Below, piece by piece: positions 1-11,200 of a stretch of 64,000 bases of DNA. The stretch lies in the NCBI GenBank assembly GCA_963681505.1, contig OY811975.1, positions 5,881,490-5,945,489 on the forward strand, read 5' to 3'. Under the pieces are notes generated by a model. The model saw only the letters and a list, made by a program, of their open reading frames with translations, did not search any database and was not told the origin of the DNA. The translations under genes were made by a program, and so were the position numbers. The stretch is from Eunapius fragilis (taxonomy: Eukaryota > Porifera > Demospongiae > Spongillida > Spongillidae). Within the stretch, counting starts at the first letter, position 1, and each line of letters begins with the position of its first letter.

Positions 1-2021
1 GACATGGTTTGCAAAATCTCAGTTGTCTTGAGTGGAAAAACGCACCTTTTAAATGGGCCCATTTGTAATATTCTGGATGCGCCATTCCATTACTTTATGT
101 CTCAGATAAAACTGTAGCTTAGTTTATACACAAATACCCTAATTTACTTACACTAGTTAATTCATGTCAGATGCAACTGCTGCAAAACTACAACAGGAGA
201 CAAAGAGACAATCCGAAACCTCAGTATGGCATCAACCTTGCTCGGGAAGGATCACAGCATCAAATTTTGATCGTGTTTCCAAGTGCAGCTTAAATCCTGA
301 AACATAAATAGTATTTTGTCTCTCTTAAGAGATTTGATATCACCAGTGCAGTTCAAGACTCCACTCCCTCCTATGCGATGGGGTATTGATCATGAAGCCA
401 CAGGTGCTGCATGTTATTTAACACGGTAGCAAGAAAGATATTATGGTAGAATCCTGTGGGCTCTTTCTCCATCCTGTCCACAAATTATTGGGTACAACAC
501 CAGACAGATCTTAGTCATTCTCCACCTGAAGACCTTCTGGAAATCACATGTCCACAGAAATTCAGGGTTAATAGTGTATAAATGCTTGCCATGATGCATC
601 ATTCTGCAGAGAATCGTAGACAAAGGCTGAAGTGGAGTGATGGGTACTCCTATCAGGTTCAAGGCCAACTTGCAGTAACGGTAAGGTTGTGGTGTGACTT
701 TATGCACCACTGTTGAATAAAATACCATTTGATAATGCTTTCTGGTCACAAGTTGAATCAAGCTTTCTGGTCACAAGTTGAATCAAGGTTACTTAAACTG
801 TAGTTTGTTCACTCTAAAGGTACACATGTAGTGTCATCACTCAGAAAGTGTCATCACTCAGAAACAAAACTGTCTGAACTTGCAAACAAGGTTGCAAATG
901 CGTGTGGGTGTGCATAAATTCTTATTATTCCTTGTATTTCATGTGTGCACTTACTTTTTATTATAATCATACCACAAAATACATTGGGTACATTATTGTA
1001 TGGTTTAAAACATGTCATGTTATCAATGGTGAGTGAAACTTTGTAAGCATGCAACAAACATAAAACACCTGGTTATACTTATAGGAATAGGAGAATCTAG
1101 AATGCGATAACATTGTATCTCATTGATAGCTCTTTCCACATGAATTCTTAATGATGCAATGCGTCGCGTTGTTAACACTTACTTGCACTTAGTTGGCCAC
1201 GACCATATCTAAATGGAAAAAGTGTGATGCCTATCAAACCCTTCAAGGCGGTTGACTGCGTTTGCAATGATGAAGGTATTTCAGTTACATTAATAATCAT
1301 ATGAATTGTAGAATACTTTTTCTTAAAAAAAGTAGGCATGTCTCGATCTATCTGTTCTCTAGTTGGTTATCTATTGCTTTAAATTCCAAATAAAGAAAGT
1401 AAATGCAAGTAGTGAAAATTCTAGATACTGTTGTACTAGGCCCAGAGAATCTAGTAGCGAGGCCTGTAACTTGAAGATATAGTCGCAACCATACTAAACA
1501 CCTCTATTGGTCTTAGCTTTCTTGCTCTAGAACAGTGTGCCAAGTCAGTGACAATTGTTTGTTTCCCATGCCAAAGAGAAAGGTGGTTCACTTTGTCCAA
1601 GTTAACACCAGAATGTCATGAGCATCTCAAAAGTTATAAAACCCTGTACAGTAAGCAATGTGATTATCATATCACCTCTAATTTTCCAATAGACAGCAAT
1701 ACATTTTAAAAAATCGGTTGCCCCCCCACCCCCTCCCATAAATGGAGGCTCGTTTAGGTGAGTATCCAACAATTCATCAAAACACATCCTCGAGTGCCTA
1801 AGGATGTTATAGATTTGCTGTGGAATTCATCTATAGTGATGAAAACATTGGACTAACCCGAGCACAGCAAATTTTCTTTCTTTAATTGCCCAGTATTGGG
1901 GACAATGTGATAAGTGACTTCATGCACCACACCCAAATGCTGAGGTGCACCGGGGACCCCACTGGACATGCCCACAACATGCCCATAATGAGGAAGGTTA
2001 AGAGTAGTGACTACAACCCAC
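1..2021. other. Left-edge non-coding DNA, ITFG2 intron 7 or flank
   Basis: I recognise no exon or transposon here. Two small tandem duplications are visible: a 25-bp unit repeated at 737-761 and 762-786, and a 17-bp unit repeated at 831-847 and 848-864. The remaining ITFG2 exons must lie here or further left. A short splice-bounded segment near 1196-1221 (minus strand) was considered but has no protein support. Confidence 0.4.
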
Positions 2022-2229
2022 CTTTAACTAACTCCCTATGCAATGTATGCATGTGCCCAATTGCTCTCATCCTAACCCTGTTTACATATGCAACACGTTT
2101 AACCAACCTATCCTTGTCAGCATCAGAGGAATGTTCTTCATAGGCAAATGGAATATAGGTTCCCCCGGGCTGGGAAACAAGTAATTGATTCATTCCACTG
2201 CTGCCAATTGTTGTACTAAGACAGCCGAT
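2022..2229 (-). CDS. ITFG2: ITFG2-like exon 7 (last visible)
   Basis: The acceptor is attccag just above 2229 and the exon opens in phase 0 with [20 protein letters not shown], matching the vertebrate segment after the TDRVV exon ([20 protein letters not shown]). The best donor is AAAG|GTGGGT at 2021/2022, which leaves phase 1. The second half of the exon is lineage-specific, so the donor is less certain than the acceptor. Confidence 0.8.
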
Positions 2230-5200
2230 CTGGAATGATATGAGCACTTTGTAAACAGATCCAGTATGGCCTCAAAACTGACAGAAATAGTAATTGAATT
2301 GGATTCTAAACTGATTAAAAAAACAAACATACACATGAACTGTAAGTTCAAATTTCGATTACAGTTAATGCAAATGCAAAAGCATGTATTAAATTAAATA
2401 CGCAAGTCAAATCATGAGACGGGTTGTAACCATGCATGCACCAACCTACTTTGACTTTGTGCACATTTCATTACTTCAATTGGTCTGCAATCCACTAAGG
2501 TAAATATCTGTGACCCATATCCATTGCAAGTGCCCCTGCCCTTAGCCATAAAGTGTTTATCCGACTACATTGGTCATATGAAAGGTGCTTATGAAAAATG
2601 AGGCTTCTCAGCACAAATGCACAAGTGCAGAAATTTTTTAAACATCGTGCAGAGGTTTCCTGTGAACAAGATTCTGGAGTGAGCCATTCTAAATGTACTT
2701 CTCTTCTCCAGCAGAGAATGAGCATGGTGGCCACGATGTGATGAAAACAAGGAGCATCAGTGTTGTACATTACATCTACATGTGTACATGTAAGCCTAAT
2801 AATGATTGCCACATTCCTTGAATTACTACATGTATGTCATCCCTAATTTCAGTTGAATGACTAACGAAGACGCTGTCACGAGAATTATGGTCCAGCGGTA
2901 AATTTGGTCCCAGATCAAAATAATCTGAGAAATTGGTCCGCCCGGACCAATTTGTTTTTGAAAAAATAGTCCAGGTAAGAAAAAATTGGTCTGGCTAAAT
3001 TTATATGCCACGTGCATCTATTCGTAACATGGAAGACGAAAAGGCAGAAGACGATCTAGTTCAGGAGGTCTATACTTATTTGACTGCAAAGCGGTACCCT
3101 GATGGAGTTTCAGAAGGCAAAAAGAGTGATAAGAAAGCCACGAAGTTTATGATTTCTGACAATGGAGTACAAGCATAAAATGAAACAGAAGGTAACTTAA
3201 CGGTTTACGTGCAGGTATTCAATGACGCTATATCTAAGTTACAGCGGAATTAACTTAGTGCATGAAATTAATTGTGGCTATCGTGTGACTTGTGTGTGAT
3301 AACTTTCGAACGAAACGACTTTGTATGTGCAACTTTTTGAAATCGTTAAGATTAGTTAATCAGCTATACGCTAATGCAAGCCGATCAATGATACAACCTA
3401 TGAAAGGTGACTAACGTCTTGATCAAGATATTCCAACAAGACACATCGGCTGGCGCAGATGCTATGACGCGGGCTTATTGAAGCTGAGGATGTTCTATTG
3501 CAAAGTATTTGAGTGGCAATAACCATGAGACAAACTTTCTGTACATGCAGGTTGTTTGGAAGAGTGCCTTGTTCAAGCTCTGTCATTGGGGTAAAATTAA
3601 TAATTCTTTTTAGAGCCACCATATAGATGGGGGTGGCATGGTTTGCAAGGTTGTGGGTTGGCGTGTGCATCGGATAGCATGTTTTTGGTGTGTGGTGGCA
3701 GAGTGTCAGTGGGTGCAAAGGCGTCCGCTCATTTATTTCCAGGGGGGACAGGGGGGGGGGGGGATTAAGACAAGAACCGTTCCTGGGGGAGGGTGCAATA
3801 GGGGGCTGTGCCGCCCACCCACGCAAAACACGGAAGCTTTCGGTGCACTGATATATTTATGCATGAAAAACTCGAGCGGACGCCTATGGTGTGTGATGGC
3901 TTTCTTCATATATTAAGTGATGATGTCACATACAACATATTTCAGTTTTACTAATACATTTGCCCAATTTGATTAATAGTTAATACGTATCAGAACCTAC
4001 GCAAGTAGGTTCCATATAGGAAAACTAGAGTATCATGAATGTCATTAAAAACATCACTCGCGTCTAGCGAGACAGCCAAGAGTCAGGTCACTTTGCTCTT
4101 AGTGGCAATCAAGGATATCAAAAAGGAGAACAGTGTGTTGAGGTTTTTGAAGTATTGAAAGCTAAGATTGGCAAGGAAGCCCGAGATGTTGAACTTAACA
4201 TCACCGCTACTGACATGGCCAAGTCTGAATAATACAGGATCAAGACAGTCTAGAGAGCAATGCGAGATTCATCACATGGAAGCAGCAGTTCAAGATGTTC
4301 ATGGATAAGTCTGGATTGCAGGGCCGTAGCAGCCAGTCCGGCCGGTCAGGCCATGGCTGGATCAGATTTTTCCCCGAACGGAAAATTATTAAACGTTATT
4401 GCTACCAATCTCATAACCAATAACTGCTCACAACAATCATGAATGGTACTGTAGCAACTATAACTACTTCACACAGCCACTACAAAAGGAATACATCATA
4501 TGTCATTGCGTTAGTGGCTAATGCATTTGGGTGTTTATTCAGTCTCCATACAGGAAACTATGAAGCTAGCTATTGGAAATGAGCCAAATCAACCTTCTGG
4601 CTTCCATTTTCTGATGTGTGAGTTTGGCATCAAGAATGTGGTGGAGACAAGGCCTTGCTCTGCGTGGAGATGACGATGAAAGTGACAGCAACTTCATGCA
4701 GCTTATGAAACTAAGAGCAATTCATCAACCTCAACTGCTGAACTGGCTAGCTCGCAAAACTGATAAGTACCACGAGCCCTCAAGTGCAAAATGAAATGTT
4801 ATCAATAATGGCATTGAACATTGTTCGTGACATTAGTTATTCCATTGAAAAGGCCAAATACTGGCTGATTTGTCAAATAAGGAGCAAGTTGTTATTTGTT
4901 TTCGTAGTGTTGACGATCAGTTTATGTGCCACAAAGATTTTGTTGGGCTTTATGTTGTGGAGAGTATTGAGAGTGATATGCTGGTTCACATTTAAAAAGA
5001 CACTATGGTCCGAATGAATTTGCCTATCACCAGCTGCAGAGGCCAATGCTACGACGGAGCATCTAATATGGCTGGTAGACACAGAAGTAGCAACACAGAT
5101 ATTGTCTGAAGAGTCGAGAGCTACTTATACCCATTGCTATGGGCATGCTTTGAACCTTGCGGCTTCAGACACAGTGAAAATGAACAGAATTCTTCGAGAC

Positions 5201-8200
5201 ACACTGGATCCAGCATTTGAAATATCAAAGCTATTGAAATATTCTCCAAGACGAGATGCTATATTTGAGTGTCTCAAAACGGATATTGCACCTGCAACAC
5301 CTGGATTCCGCACCATGTGTCCAACACGTTGGACTGTGTGTGCTGTTTCGTTGCAGAGTATAATAGATAATTACATGGTATTTCAAGCATTATGGGAGGA
5401 ACTGAGAGATGTACTCACCAACTCAGAGATAAGGGCTCGACTTGTTGGAGTGGAGGCTATGACTGGGAACTTTGATTTCTTGTTTAGTTTAGTCTTAGGA
5501 GAATGCATTCTAAAGCATACGGATAACCTGAGTAAAACCTTACAATGTCCAGGTTTTACTGCTACAGAGGCTCAGCAGTGTGCTGCACTTGTGAAATCTT
5601 CTGTAAGTTGCGCTCATCAGAAATGTTTGATCTCTTCTGGGATAGACTAAAAGGCCTTCAAGAGAAGTATGGTGTAAACGAACCTGCTTTGCATAGGAAG
5701 AGGAAAGCCACTAGTCATTTAGAGGTTGGATCTAGCAAAGGTCTTCACCATAGTACACCAAAAGATTACTACTGCCAGCAATATTTGGGTGGTATGCTGT
5801 ATTGCAAAAATTAGAAGACCTTTTGTTGAAAGCTGCAAGAAAAGAGAAATATGATGCAGAAATGGCATTTGTTTTGCAGCACTACCAAGGATGACTTTGT
5901 CAACTCACGTCTAGAAGCTCAATTGGAGCTACATTGTACTAGCAACTCAATATTCTTCTTCAACTGAGAAGCCAACATTTGAAGTTATCAAGTGTTATAG
6001 TAAGCTATTATCTGAAACCATAGTGCTATTTCTGTTACTGATGTTACAAGAAACTGCAGATGTTGTGTTTGTGTGTGATGGTTTTATACGTTTTGTATGA
6101 GTATTTGTTGTCCATCAGCAGTCATGTATCTTTTGATTTTCAATGCACTCTCACATTTGTTATGTAATTCATCTTGTATGCATACTTTGTTGCTTCATTC
6201 ACAGTTCAGTTTCACAATTGTTTTTGTCTTTTTCCTTGAAAAAAATGCAATCGGATAACTGATCCGACAACTGTGTCTGGCCCACAATGGCCGCATCAGT
6301 CCAGTTCTTCCAGTTACGTTGTGTCGGCTTCATCTTCCCTTGAATCGTCCACTAGCTCAACCGACCCATGCGCATCTGTCAACTCTTCATGCTCTGCATC
6401 ATGTGGATCAACTTCTTTCGCTAGTCCATCTACCTCGTCTCAGTGCATCCCAAGTAACTTTACAGCGGAAGAAATGAGGTAATGTTTTCCTGGAATGTAC
6501 ACAAAAAGCAAGCATCGTTCAACTCCGTACTCCAGGTCCATTCCCAAGAGTTCATCTGCCAGTGCAAAACTAGTAAAAAATTTCACACGAAACGTGGTTC
6601 TACTTTCGTCGAAGGTCACCTCTATTCCAAGGGGACGTGCCTGGTAGTGATGACAATAATTTTGGTATCACTCATTATTTGACTTTCTGCATCAGCACAT
6701 GCAGCAAGTGTAGATATTGTTTGTACTTGTACAGAATTCTGCATGGAAACAAAAAAAACGATGTTTGTACATTGCATTATTTGTGGTTAATTAATTCTTT
6801 AAAAACATTTGTACCATGGATGAGTGGAGTAAGAGAGAGAGCTAGATGTGACCGAAAATATTCTTGGTGAACATTGTAGCCCATCATTGATCGCAAAACA
6901 ATGAAAGCAGTTAACAATGTCAATCCTTCTACACTAGCATGCCATCCATTGAAACAAAAAAGATTGTACACATTCATGTCATACCATACCATAGTTGACA
7001 CTAGCAAGGTTTGGATCAGCCTATCACCTGCTGTGTAACACGAGCCATTCATCTGGAACTCGTCCCAGACATGACAGCTGGTGCCTTCTTACGGTGTTTA
7101 AGAGGTTCACGGCACGCTGAGGAGTCCCTTCTAGAGTGATTTCAGATAACAGCAAGACATTTACATCAGCCAGTCAGCTCATCTTCAAGCTGTTGGAGTC
7201 TTCAGAAGTAAGGAAGTACTTTGGCGACATGCATTTGACCTGGAACTACAATCTTGAGAAGGCCCCCTGGTGGGGCGGGATGTTTGAGAGGATGATTCGC
7301 TCGATGAAAATGTGCTTGAAGAAGGCGATAGGTGGGGCCAGATTCTCATATGATGAGCTGTTGACTGTGACCACCCAAGAAGAAGCCACGCTCAAATCAC
7401 GACCACTGACCTACGTGTTGTCTGAAGACTTGGAAGGGCCAATCACTCCATCACACTTATTGGTTGGGTATAGATTACTGAGCCTACCTGAATGTGAGAG
7501 AGACCAGAGTGATCCTGATTTTAGCCTAACATCTACCCCAATGGTGATCACTCAATGTATGAGACACATGAAACTAGTGACGGAGCATTAATGACTGAAT
7601 GAATATCTGAAAGAGTTGAGAGATGCTCATCGTTATGCGAAACAATCTCGGGATCTGGCTGCATTGGAGTTGGTGATATGGTGCTAGTACATGACACTAA
7701 CCATTCCCGAGTACTCTGGAAGACTGGTATTGTGGAGAAGCTGATAACTGGACAGGATGGAGTTGCACGAGGAGCAGTTGTCCGCCTGTCATCTACAAGG
7801 GGTCCTGTAACTTTGAGGCGCCCACTCCAACTTCTCTACCCAATGAAAATGTTTGCACATAGTTCAGCATCTAGTGTTGTCACACAGAAGCTGATAACTG
7901 AACAGGATGGAGTTGCACGAGGAGCAGTTGTCCGCTATCATCTGCAAAGGGTCCTGTAACTTTGAGGCGCCCACTCCAACTTCTCTACCCACTGAAAATC
8001 TCTGCACAAGGTTCAGCATCTAGTTATGTCACACATGATGTGGCAGAACCAGTCGATGCCGAAGATTCCAGTATGGAGCAGAATCGAAGAGGTCAGCTTA
8101 GGAAAGCCGCAAGTCTCACCAGAGAGATTAGATTTTGTCTGAACTGAATATTGATTTACCTGTCGTTGACTAGTTAACACTAGTCAACGCAAGGGAGTGT

Positions 8201-11200
8201 TAGAACTAGCAAATTGAGCGGGTAATTTAGTGTGTGTGCACATGATTATTATTAGTAATTTGGCAGAAAGATAGTGCGTTGATATCGTTGCCTGAGATAC
8301 CTTTCGTACAATGAAGGCAATCGCTATGCTTGGGTAAGTAGTGATAGTTACTACATGAAACCCAAAGGTGATAGTGCTACCATAATGGTTAGTGGGGTTT
8401 CAGTGGTATATCATGGTTGAAGGGGCTTGAAATGGTTGAACCTAAAACTGATGGCACATGGAAGCATGACAACATAATGAGCAATGTGACAACAAAAAAA
8501 AAAAGAACGTAATCGCGCGCAATTGTGCGCGAAGAACGGCCATAAACGCGCCAAATTGCGCGGTCTTCAAAACGCTGTATCTCGTTGATTGTGCAATATA
8601 GTGGAGCTACATTTTACATATTTACAAAGCGGTCCTGTGTCTATAGAAGTCCAAAGATGGTTTAATTTGTGATGCATCGTTCCGAAGATATTCACATTCA
8701 AGTAAAGGGCTTGATTTTGCGGGGTTTTGTACTTGAAACGCGCGAAATCTTGCTCTAAGTTGATTGTGAATATCTTCGGAACGATGCACCACAAACTAAA
8801 CCATCTTTGGACATATATAGACACAGGACCGCTTTGTAAATATGCAAAATGCAGCTCTACTGTATTGCACAATCAAGAAGATACAGCGTTTTGAAGACAG
8901 CGCAATTTGGCACGTTTATGGCCGTTTTTCGCACACAATTGCGCGCTATTACGTCGTTTTTTCCCCCCGGGAAACCCAGGGTATCAGTTACTTTTGACAT
9001 ACGACAATGCACCATCACATGTTGCAAAACGAAAGGGGGCCTTATCAACCACATCAATAAACCTCTCAGATGGAGGAAAACAGCCCATACTCACCCAAAA
9101 TGGGTGGTATGATTCATTGGATCCTAGAGGTGGAACCAGGTAAAAATGGCGGGGAAATGGCACCTTGTTTCTATGCCATGAGGCTTCCTTTATAGTTGTT
9201 ATCAACATGTATAGCTTTGTGATTACATAAAGGTGACAATAAAACCAACTGCACTGGTTGAAGAATGATATTCAAAAACTTTCACCACAGCTAAGCGAAC
9301 CGCCCCTTGGCAATCATATCGCCGCGAATTAAGCGGGAAAATATACGTTTCTGTCGTTTGTACGGAGTTAAATTAGAAAGAAACTAAGCTCCCTCCCAAT
9401 GCGATTGGTCAGACAGCACGTGGTGGCCACGTGGGGGGTATATGTAGGGTGGAAGGGGCGTAACAATTCAGTCTAAGCGTTTGTGCACACCGAGAACTTT
9501 CTGCACTATGGAGCAAGGAAACGGTACTCAAGCGGGCACGTCAGGCACCAACACGTCAGGCACCAGCACGTCAGGCACCAGCTCGGACGTCGTCTCGCGT
9601 ATTCTTCTTGGGCTTCAGGCCATGCAAAGTGAATTAAAAAGTGTTCGGCAGGGCCAGGACGAGACTGCGCGGATGGTGAGAGAGAGCCAAATTGAGTCCG
9701 CACGGATCAGCGCGAAGGGGAAGAAGCCGGCGTACACCTTCAGGAAGAAGGGAAATGAAATCCAGTCCGCCTTCATTGACAAGGTGTCGGAACAGGTGGC
9801 TTCGGCAACAGCGTGGATTGAGGGAGTGACGGCAGCGGACGAGAGCGGGGCAGCCCATCTGGATAGAGCTAAGGAAGATCTGCAAGAAGGTATCAAACTT
9901 CTTTCCTGCAGGCAGAAAATGATTAAATTCGCCGATCGGTCGGACTCCGGATGGGCAGTCGTAGAGGAGTACGAGGACGATGCACTGGCGTCGAACTCTG
10001 AAGACGAGCGAAAGATGGAGAAGGCCGAGAGGGCGGCTGAGAGGAAAGTGGCAAAGAAAAGGAGGTTGAAGGAAAGTAAGACAAGGGAGGAGGCTGCCAA
10101 GAAGGGTGGGTTGCGGCCTAGTATGCAACCAGTGATGGCTTTTGCACCGGTGAAGCCCCCCATGGCTCGTAAACCGATGGCGCCGAAACCCTCAGGAGGG
10201 TGCTTCCACTGTGGGGAGCTGGGGCATTTCCGTAGGGAGTGCCCTAAGGCATTGGCCAGTGTGCCGTATCCTTTGCCCAATGTTAGTGAGCACATGGCTA
10301 GTGAGAGCATGTGTGGTAGGGGTGAGGTAATGGGGAATGTGACACATAGCAGTGGGGAATGTGAAAAAGAATTAACACCTGGTATCGTTGCTGGTGTGGA
10401 TGAGGGACAGTGTGGCAGGTGTTGGGAGGTGCAAGAGGGGGAGGCAGGTTCATTTTCTGTTAGGGGAAGACTGTGTAATTGTGTGGAGTATTGGGACCAG
10501 GTGCTGCATGCACCTCCATGGGTATTAGATACGGTTAGAAATGGTTATATAATCCCCTTTTATTCGCTGCCTACACCATATACCAGGCCTAACCAGCGTA
10601 CAGCACTACTGGAAAGGGAATTTGTTAATGGGGCAGTGTGGGAGTTACAAAAAGGAGGATATATAGAAGTGGCTAAGGAAACCCCTGTAGTGCTCAGCCC
10701 CCTATCAGTAGTCACAAATGGGGTAGGAAAGAAGCGACTAGTGGTGAACCTGAGACATGTTAATGGATTCTTGTGGAAGCAAAAGTTCAAATATGAAGAT
10801 CTGCGTGTGGCAATGGCAATGTTTGAGAAAGGTGAGTGGATGTTTTCATTTGATCTCACGTCGGGATATCACCATGCTGATGTAGCCCAGCATCATCGTA
10901 AGTACCATGGATTTGAATGAGGCGGAGTTACGTACACATTTGTGGTGTTACCATTTGGCTTGTCATCTGCTCCATATGTGTTCACTAAGATGATGCATCT
11001 TTTAGTTCGCTTATGGCGAAGTAAGGGCATTAAAGCAATTGTGTATCTAGATGATGGTATTTTTTCCTCTCGGAATGAGCGCAGTGCGAAAGCATCTAGT
11101 GAATGGGTAAGGGACACTTTAGATAAGGCAGGTTGGGTTTGTAACGAGTCCAAGTCAGTATGGGTGCCAACTCACGAGCTTGTTTGGCTAGGGTTCAATT

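Noticed and set aside
1196..1221. Small splice-bounded segment as ITFG2 exon 8
   Set aside because: The acceptor and donor look fair, but the phase does not join exon 7 and the peptide has no match to the family.
4319..4360. CAGGGCCGTAGCAGCCAG as a hAT terminal repeat
   Set aside because: It resembles hAT ends, but no inverted partner or target duplication was found within several kilobases.
9615..10310. Long minus-strand ORF opposite gag of PAT element 1
   Set aside because: It is a shadow of the real plus-strand gag frame, which has a zinc knuckle and homologues in the two other elements.
10560..10859. Minus-strand ORF inside the RT region
   Set aside because: It is antisense to conserved RT coding sequence and has no independent support.
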